Shown in pieces: positions 26,128-36,274 of a stretch of 64,000 nucleotides of DNA. Under the pieces are notes generated by a model that did no database searches, was not told the DNA's origin, and was given only the letters and a program-made list of their open reading frames with translations. Source of the DNA: CAVVZJ01 sp963752755 (GTDB lineage Bacteria; Planctomycetota; Planctomycetia; Isosphaerales; Isosphaeraceae); contig CAVVZJ010000010.1 in NCBI GenBank assembly GCA_963752755.1, forward strand, positions 546,683 to 610,682, read 5' to 3'. The number at the start of each line of letters is the position of its first letter. Position 1 is the first letter of the stretch. The position numbers and the translations under genes were made by a program.

Positions 26128-26826
26128 ATGAGCTACGACAAGCACCAGGCGACCGCGGAGTTCACCCGCTGGAGCGAAAGTTACGACAGGAGCGTGCTTC
26201 AGTGGCTTTTGTTCGGCCCGTCCCACCGGGCCTTGATCCGACGGATCGGAGAGCGGTTCGGCGAGCGGCCGATCCGCGTGCTCGACATCGGCTGCGGTAC
26301 CGGCCTGTTCGCGGCCCGACTCCGCGAGGCGCTGCCGCAGGCCCGGGTCTGCGGCGTCGATCTGGTCGAGGGGATGCTGAACAAGGGTCGCGAGCGCTGG
26401 CGGAAGCTCGCCGACCGGGCTGCGCCGGTGCAGGGCGACAGCGAGCGCTTGCCGTTCGCCAGCGGGGCCTTCGATGTCGTCACCTGCGCCAACAGCTTCC
26501 ACCATTACCCGCATCAGGACCGCGCCGTCGCCGAGATGTGTCGCGTGCTCAAGCCGGGCGGACGTCTGCTGCTCATCGACGGCTACCGTGATGCCCTCTA
26601 CGGGTGGTTCATCTATGACGTCTGCGTCGCGATCCGGGAGGGGAACATTCATCATTGTTCTCGGGAGCGGTTCCGGAAGCTGATGGAATCGGCCGGATTC
26701 GACGCGATCGTGCAGACGGTTCACCGGGGGTTCGCGCCGTTCGTGCTGAATGAGGCGGAAGCTCCGGAGTCGGTCGTGCCGGCCCCGCATTTCGATGTGC
26801 CGGTGCGAGAAGGGGTGGCGGTCTGA
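26128..26826 (+). CDS. Class I SAM-dependent methyltransferase
   Basis: 232 residues from ATG 26128. Motif I is VLDIGCGTGLFAARL, followed by CGVDLVEGML, FDVVTCANSFHHYPHQDRAV and the post-III region VLKPGGRLLLIDGYRD. This is the Methyltransf_11 type used for quinones, lipids and small molecules. The WFIYDVCVAIREGNIHHCSR stretch is typical of planctomycete members. The substrate is unknown. It converges with the FAD-dependent gene 70 bases further on. Confidence 0.9.
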   Translation: MSYDKHQATAEFTRWSESYDRSVLQWLLFGPSHRALIRRIGERFGERPIRVLDIGCGTGLFAARLREALPQARVCGVDLVEGMLNKGRERWRKLADRAAPVQGDSERLPFASGAFDVVTCANSFHHYPHQDRAVAEMCRVLKPGGRLLLIDGYRDALYGWFIYDVCVAIREGNIHHCSRERFRKLMESAGFDAIVQTVHRGFAPFVLNEAEAPESVVPAPHFDVPVREGVAV

Positions 26827-26896
26827 GGTGAGATTCACCAGCGAGGACCCTGGGGAAGGCGTGAGGGCGGGAAACTTCCCCGGTGTCCTTCGTTGG

Positions 26897-28514
26897 TTAC
26901 CGGCTGCCTCCCTCCGGCCGGGCGTAGCGGGCCACGATCGCCCGCGCGATCCGGAGGCCATCGACGGCGGCACTAACGATGCCGCCGGCGTAGCCGGCAC
27001 CCTCGCCGCAGGGGTAAAGGCCGGCAACGGGGCATTCCAGGGTGGCTGGGTCGCGAGGTATGCGGACGGGCGAGCTGCCGCGGGACTCGGGGCCGACGAG
27101 CGTGGCCTCCTTGAGGAAGAGGCCGCCGAAGCGCCGGTCCATCGCCGGCAGGCCCCGTTCGAGGCTCTCCATCACCAGCGGTGGCAGGATCAGGCCGAGG
27201 TCTGACGGCACGACGCCGCGGGAGTCAAGGGCGTAGCTCGACGGGACCTGGCCCCGGCTCGGGCGGCCGGCGAGGAAGTCGCGGACGCGCTGGATCGGAG
27301 ACTTGTAGGCCCGACCGCCGACGATGTAGGCCAGGCGCTCGGCCCTTTGCTGGAAGTGGACACCCGCGAGGGGGTGGCGGCTGCCGGTGTCCTCGGGGGT
27401 GATCGTGACGACGAGGCCGCTATTAGCGAAGGGTGAGTCGTGGCGGGACTCGCTCATGCCGTTGGTGCAGAAGTAGCCAGGCTCGCTGACGCTCGGCATG
27501 ACGTAGCCGCCGGCGCACATGCAGAAGGTGAACAGGTCGCGGCCGGCGGCGCGGACGTTCAGCATGTAGTCGGCCGCGCCCAGGGCGGGATGGCCGGCCT
27601 GGCCGCCATAACGGGCAAGGTCCACCTGAGACTGGGGTTGCTCGATCCGAACGCCTAGCTGGAACGGCTTGGCCAGCAAGGGGATACCGCGACGGAGCAG
27701 CATCTGGTAGGTGTCGCGGGCGCTGTGGCCCATTGCGAGGATGGCCAGATCGGCGGCGATCCGGCCGGAGCTGGTCTGGACGGCGCGGAGGCGGCCGTCG
27801 GAGAGTTCGAGGTCTTCGACGCGGGTCGTGAAGCGGACCTCGCCGCCCAGCGATTCGAGCTTGCGGCGGAGGGTGCGGACGACCAGGGGGAGGCGGTTGG
27901 AACCGAGGTGGGGACGCTGCTCGTACACGATCGCGGGTTTGCCGTGGCAGTCGGCGAGGACCTCGAGCACCTTCTTCACGTCGGGCCCAGAGCCGCGGCA
28001 GGTGAGCTTGCCATCGGAGAAGGTGCCGGCCCCCCCTTCCCCGAAGAGGTAGTTGCTCTCGGGGTCGAGTGGGCCGCCGGCGTCGAAGCGACGGACATCG
28101 GCGACGCGCTCCTTCACCGCCCTGGCCGCGTTCGAGCACGATCGGGGCATAGCCGCTCTCGGCCAGGAAGTACGCGGCGAACAGACCGGCCGGCCCGGCG
28201 CCGACGATCACGGGGCGATGTCCGAGCGGCTCGCGACCGGGCGTGTCGGGCCAGTCGAACCGCGCGGCGGCGAATCGCTCGACGCCCGGGGCGAGGCCGT
28301 GGGCGGCGAGGTCGGCCTCGTCGTCGGGTAGCTCGACCTCGGCGGAATAGATGAAGTGGATCTCGTCGTGTCGGCGGGCATCGAGGCTCTTGCGGAGGAT
28401 GCGCCAGGAGCCGAGGGCCTCGGGTCCGACGCCGAGCCGCTCGGCCAGCTTGCGGGGCAAGACGTCTTCAGGCTCGTCGAGGTCGAGGCGGACCCCGTTG
28501 ACTTTCAGCGACAT
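26897..28514 (-). CDS. FAD-dependent dehydrogenase (DUF-type NAD(P)/FAD oxidoreductase), frameshifted
   Basis: About 538 residues from ATG 28514 (MSLKVNGVRLDLDEPEDVLP). An N-terminal ferredoxin-like domain of about 80 residues precedes the FAD-binding motif VIVGAGPAGLFAAYFLAESG. The frame breaks at about 28140 just after IVLERGQ and resumes as RAVKERVADVRRFDAGGPLD. Further signatures are NYLFGEGGAGTFSDGKLTCR, HPALGAADYMLNVRAAGRDL, FCMCAGGYVMPSVSEPG and the closing GEGAGYAGGIVSAAVDGLRI. This is a widespread uncharacterised family often described simply as 'FAD-dependent protein'. The reaction is unknown. Confidence 0.86.
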
Positions 28515-28608
28515 GGTGGGCGAATGATCTCGCGGAGAGGGAGAACGGCTGGTGCACGACCCGGCGTCGCGGGATCGAGAGCGATCGGGCGGCGCCGAAA
28601 GGGGCCAT

Positions 28609-28711
28609 CCAAGAACCACTTCGTGTGGGACCGCCGCCCCCGGCTGTCCGCCGTCGAGACAGCCGGGGGCGGCGGTCCCACACGGGAGCGAAACTCCGAA
28701 GTCGTTCTTGG
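28609..28711. repeat. 103-bp palindromic element with terminal inverted repeats
   Basis: The core is a perfect 27-bp inverted repeat (28622-28648 and 28658-28684) around a 9-base spacer. The outer ends 28609-28623 and 28697-28711 are also inverted repeats (CCAAGAAC[C/G]ACTTCG), matching 14 of 15. It has no coding frame. The shape is that of a REP/MITE-like element or a very strong hairpin. No flanking direct repeat is evident. It lies upstream of the FAD-dependent gene. Confidence 0.75.
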
Positions 28712-28826
28712 ACGCCTCCAAACCATTCCATCTCAGTGCATTGGGCCCGCGGTCGTCAAGCTTGCGGAAGCCCCGAGGGGACGTTCCCAGGCTCTCAAAG
28801 ACGCTCCAGGGGCGACCTCACGAGGA

Positions 28827-29115
28827 GGCAGCAACCGCTTTCTTTGACCAGGCGCGAGCGATCGGGACAGGACCGAGATGCCCCTGCGACGCGCTCGGGA
28901 CGCCCGCGGAATGCCGGGAGGACGCGGAGGGGACGCTCGGGAACGCCATGGAAGCTCGAGCGCAAGTAATTGGTTTGCTGTAAGTTAGTGTGGCGAATTT
29001 GCCCATTTTGAAGTTCGTTCGACGTCTGGGACGCGTCGCGTCGTCGCGTTACTGGGCCACCAGCCGGGTCGGGACATCGGCCCGAGGACCCGGGAGATGA
29101 AGTTAATTATAGCAC
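28827..29115 (-). repeat. Dispersed ~288-bp non-coding element, copy B
   Basis: The minus-strand counterpart of 5964-6250. Block 1 (29102-29115) is identical, with an extended -10 box TATAAT on the minus strand at 29106-29111. Block 2 (29001-29021) is identical. Block 3 (28827-28849) matches 21 of 23. Between blocks 2 and 3 there are exactly 151 bases in both copies, with local matches such as GCGTCC and GTCCC in register. A 62-codon frame starts at the ATG inside block 2 (MGKFATLTYSKPITCA) but copy A stops after 16 codons, so coding is not conserved. It lies about 310-600 bases upstream of the FAD-dependent gene and behind the end of a DUF1501 gene. Confidence 0.8.
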
Positions 29116-29222
29116 AGAATCGGAACGCTGACCAGGAAAGGCTCGTCGAGTCTGGAGAAGTGGCGCCCTGTTGTCCGGCGCGGTGGGCGGAACAGGGCCG
29201 GGGGTGAGCCGATCCGTGCCGG

Positions 29223-30683
29223 TCAGAAGAGCTCGGGGAGCGGGGCGCCGTTGTCCACGACGTAGCGGGGGCGGCCGACGGGGTCGTTGTAGGTGGTGTC
29301 GAGGGGGACGCCCATGTGCTGGTAAATGGTGGCGGCGAGGTCGGCGGGGGTGATGGGGCGATCCTTGATGTGTCCGCCGTCGGACTCGGAGGAGCCGATG
29401 ACCTGGCCGTGGCGGAGGCCACCGCCGGCGAGGCACATCGACATGATGTTGGTCCAGTGGTTGCGACCGTCGGTGCTGCCCTGGGTGCCGAGCTGGGGCG
29501 TGCGGCCGAACTCGCCCATCGCGATCACGAGGACGTTGTCGAGCAAGCCGCGCTCCTCCAGGTCGGAGACGAGGGTAGTGAGGAGGTGGTCGAACAGGGG
29601 AAGGAGCGGCTTGAGCCCCTTGCTGATGCCGCCATACGGGCGGGATGTTGTCGCCGTGATTGTCCCAGGTGCCGGAGGCGGGGTGGTAGCTGAGGTCGAG
29701 GGTGACGAAGGAGACGCCGGACTCGACGAGGCGGCGGGCGAGCATTGCCTGTTGACACCAGAGGTGCTTGCCGTAGCGGTCGCGGACGGCCTCGGGCTCC
29801 TGGGAGAGGTCGAACGCCTCGCGGGCGCGGCGACCGAGGAGAAGCTCGACGGCCTGGCGGTTGTAGATGTCCAGGGCGTCGAGCTGGCCGGAACCTTCCA
29901 GCTCGCGGCGGAGGCGGTCGAGGTCGCCGAGCAGGGAGCGGCGGTCGAGGAGGCGGTCCTGAGAGAGGCCGGAAGGCAGGCTGAAGAAGTCGCCGGAGGT
30001 TTTGCGGCCGGTATCGACGCCGACGTTGGTATAAATCGGGAGCCTGGTAGCGTCGTTGGCGATGAAGGGGTCGTAGCGGCGGCCGAGGTAACCGGCGTAG
30101 GCGAGGTGGGTACGGGAGGTCTGAAAGGCGACGTAAGGGGGCATGCCCGGTCGGTTGGCCCCGCGGTGCTTGGCGATGATGGAGCCGATGGCGGGGTACT
30201 TGTCGCCCTCGGGATTGATGCGGGGGGCGGCGAGTCGGTTGCCGGTCTGGAAGGTCTTGTTGGGCTCGTGATTGCTGCCGGAGGCATCGACGGAGCGGAG
30301 GATCGTGAACTTGTCGAGCATGGCCGCCTGCTTCGGCAGGTGCTCGCAGATGATCACGCCGGGGACCTTCGTCTGGATGACGCCGAAGGGGCCGCGGTTC
30401 TCGATGGGTCGGTCGGGCTTGGGGTCCCAGGTGTCGATCTGACTGGGGCCGCCGGCCATCCAGAGGAGGATGACGGCCTTGTCGTTCGGGCCGAGGGGCT
30501 TGCCTTCCTCGGCGGCCTTGCGCGGGCCTGGAGTAAGCCTGGCAGGCTCAGGCCGGCGACGCCCGCGAGGCCGGCCTTGAGCATATTGCGGCGGCTGAAG
30601 ACGACGAGGCCCTCGGGGTCGCGGGTCTTCCAGTCGGAGAAGGCGTGGTCGTGGTCGTGTCGGTGCGGTCGGGCGTCGCTCAT
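29223..30683 (-). CDS. DUF1501 family protein (Tat-exported), frameshifted
   Basis: About 486 residues. It starts at ATG 30683 with a His-rich stretch (RPHRHDHDHAFSDW) and a twin-arginine-like signal FSRRNMLKAGLAGVAGLSLP. Frames break at about 30525 and 29640. The second break is healed by removing one C (CCGCCCG to CCGCCG), giving DNIPPYGGISKGLKPLLPLF. Signatures are LLWMAGGPSQIDTWDPKPDR, DASGSNHEPNKTFQTGNRL, WDNHGDN, IAMGEFGRTPQL, RNHWTNIMSMCLAGGGLRHG and the tail APLPELF. It is probably secreted. It ends a minus-strand group of three genes with the small protein and the sialidase-like protein; no DUF1549/DUF1553 partner is adjacent. Confidence 0.88.
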
Positions 30684-30761
30684 GAGATCAGCCTCGGCCT
30701 CGGCCGGGTCGGGTTCTGCGGGTCGCTCGATTCTTCCAACACAAGTTTAACCGATGGCGGT

Positions 30762-31064
30762 TCAGGTGGCTACCCGGACGTGCTGGACGCGGTTCGTCTG
30801 TAACCACTGGAGGAAGGCTTCCTGCTCGTCGCTGATCTCGACCTCGGTCGTGTTGGCGGTGTCGAGGGGGGAGACCAACTCGATGACGCCCTCATCGAGG
30901 GCGCGCGCGACCTCAGCCTCGGGGAAGAAGAATTCGTCGGGGCCGAGGGTGGGGACGCCGGGCCCAACATTGTTGGAGGAGAAATAGACGAGCTGCGACC
31001 GGAGCCGGGGCGAGATCGGCAGCGCGGGGACGTCGGAACGATCGACGGCTTGCAGGCGGGGCAT
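30762..31064 (-). CDS. Small conserved-looking hypothetical protein
   Basis: 100 residues from ATG 31064 (MPRLQAVDRSDVPALPISPR); an alternative TTG at 31124 would overlap the upstream stop. The sequence is acidic, with LVYFSSNNVGPGVPTLGPDE, FFFPEAEVARALDEGVIELV and VEISDEQEAFLQWLQTNRVQ. There is no signal peptide, membrane segment or motif that I recognise. It lies between the sialidase-like gene (57 bases) and the DUF1501 gene (78 bases) on the same strand, so it is probably co-transcribed. Confidence 0.62.
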   Translation of the reverse strand: MPRLQAVDRSDVPALPISPRLRSQLVYFSSNNVGPGVPTLGPDEFFFPEAEVARALDEGVIELVSPLDTANTTEVEISDEQEAFLQWLQTNRVQHVRVAT

Positions 31065-31120
31065 CGGGGTGGCCCAGTCGGAGGGTTGCGGAATCGTCGG
31101 ACCATGCGGGGACCGAGGAC

Positions 31121-32237
31121 TCAATCGCGGGACGGTTCAAGGAGCTGGACGACGATGCCGCGGCGGTCGTCGGCGGTGGACTCCCAGGCGGCGACGACGG
31201 GGGCTGACTTGCCGCCGGAGGCGATGACGGGGTCGTTCGCGTCCTTCGCGAGCCGTTGCGGGATCGAGTCGCCGGGGGCGAGGTACTGGAGGTCGCCGGG
31301 GCGTCGGGTGAGCCAGACGACGTGAAGGCCCTGATCGCCCGGAGCGGCCCAGGGCTGGACGCCGGGGCCGAGGAGGCGCTCGGGGCCGTTCGGGGACGCG
31401 GCGAAGACCTGCTGGGCTCGCATCCAGACGGTGTCGACAGAGTTGAGGCCGCGAACGGTCAGGGTGCCGCCGTCCATCGGGCACTTGTCGAAGACCCAGG
31501 TCTTGCGGCCGAGCTTGACGGCCGGGTCGAACGAGACGCCGCTGTCGCCGGAGCGGGCGAGGTACATGTCGCGGGACTCGCCGAGGTCGTTGCGCCACAT
31601 GACGTAGAGGGAGCCGTCCCCGGCGAAGGCGGCGGAGGGGTGGCAGCAGGGGCAGATCGAGCCGTCGGGGGAGCGGTAGACGAGGTGGCTCGGGCGACCA
31701 GGAACGGCCGTCGTCGGTGGAGAGGGAGCCGTAGAGTTCCATCTTGGCGGAGCGGGGATCGTTCCAGACGCAATAGAACTCGCCATCGGCCGCGAGGCGG
31801 CCATGCCGTGCAGCCCTTCGCGAGCGGAGGCAGCCACGTCGTTGACCTGGACGGGCCCAGACCAGGAGGCGCCGCGGTCGGTGGAATGCCAGGCGAAGAG
31901 GTTCTCATCCTGACCCTTGCCGAGCTTGCCGCCAATGGCGGTGATGACGACGGCGTCGTCGGTGGCGACGATTCGGGGGCCGCGTCGCATGCCGAGGGCG
32001 AGGTTCGGGAGTTGGCCGACGGTGACGGGCGAGCGGAAGGACTGGCCGCCGTCGGTGGAGGCGGCGCAGCGGATCGTCTGGACCGACGCCGTAGGTGACG
32101 AACACGTCGCCCCGCGGGCTGACGGCGAGCTGGGGCTGGCGGGCCGCGGGGGTGGCGTCGATGACGACCGGTTCCGGGTCGGAGCCGAGCAGGCCGGCGA
32201 GGAGGAGGGTGCCGAGGGTGAGCGGGCCGGGTGTCAC
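31121..32237 (-). CDS. Exported sialidase-like BNR-repeat protein, frameshifted
   Basis: About 371 residues from GTG 32237, preceded by GAAGGAGAG. A signal peptide (LTLGTLLLAGLLGSDPEPVV) is followed by repeated Asp-box-like motifs of a six-bladed sialidase propeller: STDGGQSFRSP, STDRGASWSGP, STDDGRSWS and ARSGDSGVSFDP. Frames break at about 32085, 31795 and 31690. Also visible are MAASADGEFYCVWND, CPCCHPSAAFAGDGSLYVMW and VFDKCPMDGGTLTVRG. The CCH and CPMDGG cysteines are typical of this planctomycete subgroup rather than of catalytic sialidases, and I see no full catalytic set, so 'sialidase-like' is structural only. Confidence 0.8.
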
Positions 32238-32470
32238 GAGGGCTCTCCTTCGCAGGGAGAGACTGAGCCGAGCGGGTTGGATCGGAGATGAGTGTACGGG
32301 TCCCCGGAGCGGGAAGTCAACGAGCGATGGGGCAACCGGTGCGAGGGCCCGCTTGCGTCGGCCCGCCCACTTGCCAGGTCCCGTCCCGGCCGCTACTTTG
32401 GACCGGGCGATGCCCGCCCCCGGGTGGTCGCGAGACGGACGGAAGACGGCGGCAAGGTAGGCGACGACTC

Positions 32471-33564
32471 GTGCGCGACCGGCTTGGCAAAAACGGCTGA
32501 TCTTCGCGGTCAAGACGACGCTGGGCGTCGTCGTGCTGTTCGCGGTGGGTCGGCACGTCGTCCAGACCTGGCGCGAGCTGAGCGCCGAGGGCGAGCTGCC
32601 GGCCTGCGACCGGGCGGGATGGCGCTGGCGGTCGGGTTGTACGTGGCGGGCCTGGTGCTGTTCGGCCTCTGGTACTGGCGGATTCTGGAAGCGAGCCCGA
32701 GCCGGATCAGGCCGCTGGCGGCGGTGCGAGCTTACCTCATCAGCCATCTGGGCAAATATGTGCCGGGCAAGGCGATGGTCGTCGTGCTCCGGGTGGGCCT
32801 GGCGGCACCGTATGGAGCGCAGGCCGGCGACGGCGGCCTTCGCGGCGTTTTACGAGACGATGGTGATGATGGCCGCGGGCGGCTTGCTCGCGGCGGTCGT
32901 CTTCGCGCCGGCGCCGTCGCGGAGCGTGCCGCTCTCGATCGGGGACTTCGGGACGATCATCGTGCCGCTGGCCTTGCTGGGCCTTGGGCCGGCGGTCGCG
33001 TTCCTGGTCGCTGACCTTGCCGAAGGTCTTCCCGGCGTTGACGCGGCTGATGACCTTGCCGTTTCCGGGCGTCGGGCCGGACGCCTTGCCGCGGTTCCGC
33101 CATCGCTTGCTGGGCGAGGGGCTGCTCTGGTGCCTGGCGGGCTGGGTCTGCTGGGGCTGAGCCAGGTGGCCGTGATCCATGCGTTGACGCCGACGGGACT
33201 GCCGCCCTCGGCCTGGCCGCTGGCGATGGCGAGCGTGGCGCTGGCGACGGTCGCCGGCTTCCTCGTGCCGGTGGCGCCGGGGGGCCTGGGGGTCCGCGAG
33301 TGGGTCCTCTGGACGGCGCTCGGCTCGGTGCTCGACCACGACCGGGCGGTCTTCGCGTCGCTGGCCCTGCGGCTGGCCTGGGTCGTCGGCGAGATTGTCG
33401 GGGCCGCGGCGCTGGCGCCGTGGCGTCCGCGCGACCCGCCGGCCTCCGAACCGGAAACGTCCCGACCGAGGAGTCCGCCCGAGTCGTGTCGATCCCGAAC
33501 CCATCCCCCCGATAGACGGCCTGCCCGCCCCGACGATGATCAGCGTCGTCATTCCCGTTTATAA
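32471..33564 (+). CDS. Lysylphosphatidylglycerol-synthase-TM/flippase-like membrane protein, frameshifted
   Basis: About 360 residues and polytopic. GTG 32471 reads VRDRLGK; restoring one A in the A-run at 32488-32493 gives KKRLIFAVKTTLGVVVLFAV. TM segments include MALAVGLYVAGLVLFGLWYW, MMAAGGLLAAVVFA, IIVPLALLGLGPAVAFLV and MASVALATVAGFLVPVAPGG. Family signatures are RAYLISHLGKYVPGKAMVVV and PVAPGGLGVREWVLWTALG. Shifts occur near 32625, 32815, 33005 and 33150. It resembles the UPF0104/AglD-like flippase or transferase family seen beside glycan genes. The 3' end is uncertain (33515 or 33564), overlapping the next start. Confidence 0.78.
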
Positions 33565-34558
33565 CGAGAGCGAGAGCCTGACGGCCCTCCACGCCGAGCT
33601 GGACCGGGCGTTCGCCGGCGGCGGGCCGGTGGAGTTCGTGTTCGTCGACGACGGCAGCCGCGACGGCTCGTGGGCGGTCGTGCGAGGGCTGGCGGCGGGC
33701 GACCCGAGGGTCCGGGGCATCCGGTTCCGCCGCAACTTCGGCAAGGCGGCGGCGCTCACGGCCGGCTTCCAGGCGGCGCGGGGCGAGGTCGTCTTCACGA
33801 TGGACGCCGACCTCCAGGACGACCCGGCCGAGGTCCCCCGGTTCCTCGACAGGCTCGGCGAGGAGCTTCGACGTCGTCAGCGGCTGGAAGCGGACGCGGC
33901 ACGATCCCTGGCACAAGGTCGGGCCGAGCCGGGTCTTCAACTGGATGGTCAGCACCTTGACCGGCTGCCACCTGCACGACCACAACTGCGGCTTCAAGGT
34001 CTATCGCCGCGCGGTGCTCGACGAGGTCGGGCATCTACGGCGAGCTGCATCGGTTCGTGCCGGTCCTGGCGCATGCCCGGGGGTTCCGCGTCGGCGAGAT
34101 CGTGGTGCATCACCGGGCGCGGAAGTTCGGGCGGTCGAAGTACGGGATCTCCCGGCTCGTCAAGGGATTTCTCGACCTGATGACCGTCCGCTTCCTGACC
34201 CGGTTCGGCCAGCGGCCCTTGCACGTGCTGGGGGCGATCGGCCTGTTCCTGCTGCTCATCGGCGGGCTCGGGCCTGGTGTACCTGGCGGTCGAGTGGCTG
34301 CTCGGCGTACGGGCCGATCGGGACCCGGCCGCTGCTGATCTACTCGGCGACCTTGATGGGCGTCGGGACGCAACTGGTCTGCCTGGGGATTCTGGCGGAG
34401 CTGATCACGTCGTACAATCTCCGGCCGAAGGACACGTACAGCGTCGCCGAGACGCTCGAATCCGATCGCCGGGGCCGGTGCCGGCCATGCCGGACGCCCC
34501 GACCACGATCGGCCAGTTCCACGAGTTCCCCGCGTCGAGGAGCGAACCTGATGGATGA
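33536..34558 (+). CDS. GT2 glycosyltransferase, polyprenyl-phosphate mannosyl/glucosyltransferase type, frameshifted
   Basis: About 340 residues from ATG 33536 (MISVVIPVYNESESLTALHA). The GT-A domain has VEFVFVDDGSRDGSW, FRRNFGKAAALTAGFQAARG and the DxD-like TMDADLQDDPAEV, then LTGCHLHDHNCGFKVYRRAV. After a shift at about 34035 (one extra G; GTCGGCATC intended) it reads IYGELHRFVPVLAHARGFRV and RKFGRSKYGISRLVKGFLDL. Two C-terminal TM segments follow (LHVLGAIGLFLLLIGG, LLIYSATLMGVGTQLVCLGI). This is the DPM1/GtrB/ArnC-like layout that loads a sugar on a polyprenyl phosphate at the inner membrane. Other shifts lie near 33870, 34275 and 34450. Confidence 0.85.
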
Positions 34559-36269
34559 GCGCGAGCCCGTGCCGCTGGATCCGAGCCGATCGACCGTGCC
34601 CGAGTCGCGAGATCCGACCCGCCCGTACCCAGGCCCGGCAGTTCGTCGCCTTGCTGGTCATCGGCGTCGCCACGGCGCAGAACCTGGGCTACACGCTCAA
34701 CGTCCCCTCGATGCTCGAGGCCAACGACATCTCGCGGTGGTGTACCGTCTGGTCCTTGCTCGAACAGGGCACGTACGCCATCGACGAATGCCCCTGGCAG
34801 TACCGCACGCAGGACAAGGTCTATCGCCCCGCGAAGCTGGAGCCGCCGGGGCCGGACGCCTCGCCGCTGAAGGAGTTCGAATACCAGATCGCTCCCGACG
34901 TCGTGGAAGACGCGGAGCCGAGGCGACGGAGGCGAAAGCCAGCGAGCCGCCGCCCGCGACCGACGAGGAGGTCCGAAGCCCGACGATGGAGAAGCCCACG
35001 GCGAGTCCGCGGAGTCGAAACCCGCCGAGGGCGAGGTGACGGGTCCGGACGAGTCGGACGGGATCGAGCGGCATTACTACTCCAGCAAGCCGCCGCTCTT
35101 GCCGACGATGATCGCCGGCATTCTCTACCCGTTCCGCAAGGCGACCGGGGTCGCACTCGACGAGGAGACCGAGACGCCGCGGATGCCCGAGCGGAACGTG
35201 AAGAAGCCGGTCGAGGGCGAGCCGGGCAAGTTCCGGTTACGAGGTCGAGCGGGACCGGAAACCGGTCAAGTGGCCGGTCTATCCGTATTACTTCAAGCCG
35301 ATCATCATCCTGCTCAACGTGGTGCCGTTCTTCGTCTATCTCGTGCTGCTACGCCCGGCTGCTCGACCGCCACGCGGCGAACGACTGGGCCTGGTTCTTC
35401 AGCCTGGTCGCGGCGGCCTGGGGGACGTAGCTGTTCGCCTTCGACCAGACTTTGAACAACCACACGGTCGCCGCCTACAGCGGATTCTTCGCGCTCTATT
35501 GCCTGATCCGGATCTTCAACGACGGCGAGCGGGGCTGGTTCTACTTCGCGTCGGCCGGGTTCTGGGGGGCCTTCTGCGCCTGCAACGAGTTGCCGGCGGC
35601 GCTGTTCGGGGTGCTGCTGTTCCTGTTCCTGCTTTTTCCGGTTCCCGAAGAAGACGCTGCTCGGCTTCGTGCCGGCGGCGGCGATCCCGTGCGTGGCGTT
35701 CCTGGTGACGCAGTACCTCGCCTTCGGGCAGTTCATGCCGGTTTATGAGGAGTTCGGCACCAAGTCGTATGAGTATGAAGGGAGTTACTGGCAGACGCCG
35801 CTGGAGTTCGATTACTTCAACAAGTTCCCCGAGCCGAAGGAGGTTTACCTGTTCCACATGACGTTCGGCCACCACGGGGTCTTCTCGCTGACGCCGATCT
35901 TCCTGTTCTCGATCTGGGGGATGCTGGCGAACCTCTTCGGGCGGGGTCGCAGGCTCTCGGCGGCGGCCTGGCTGACCTTGATCCTGACCGGCGGCGATGC
36001 TCGCGTTCTACACCTGGAACCCGAAGGCGAGGAACTACGGCGGCTCGACGCAAGGGCTGCGCTGGCTGTTCTGGCTGATCCCGTTCTGGGTGGTGATGCT
36101 GCCGCTGGGGGTGAAGGCGGGGCAGGAGCGGACGTGGGTCCGCTGGCTGGCCTTGCTGGCGCTGGCGGTCTCGGTGCTGTCGGTCGGCTATGCGATGCGG
36201 ATGCCGTGGAGCCACCCGTGGATCGTGGACGTGATGGAGCGACTGAACCTGTACGAACTGAAGCGGTAG
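34551..36269 (+). CDS. Polytopic membrane protein, GT39/PMT-like glycosyltransferase candidate, heavily frameshifted
   Basis: About 570 residues from ATG 34551, overlapping the GT2 end. The first TM is ARQFVALLVIGVATAQNLGY, followed by VPSMLEANDISRWCTVWSLL and TYAIDECPWQYRTQDKVYRP. A hydrophilic, Glu/Pro-rich segment of about 80 residues leads to HYYSSKPPLLPTMIAGILYP, a typical substrate loop of GT39-like proteins. TM segments continue (IILLNVVPFFVYLVLL; ALFGVLLFLFLLF; WLFWLIPFWVVMLPLGV) to the end MERLNLYELKR. Shifts lie near 34640, 34925, 35020, 35235, 35350, 35640 and 35990. It probably takes the lipid-linked sugar made by the neighbouring GT2. The acceptor is unknown. Confidence 0.7.
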
Positions 36270-36274
36270 GCGAC

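Noticed and set aside
28818..29006. A 62-codon small protein starting MGKFATLTYSKP within element copy B
   Set aside because: Copy A stops after 16 codons with a different sequence, and no ribosome-binding site precedes the ATG, so coding is not supported.
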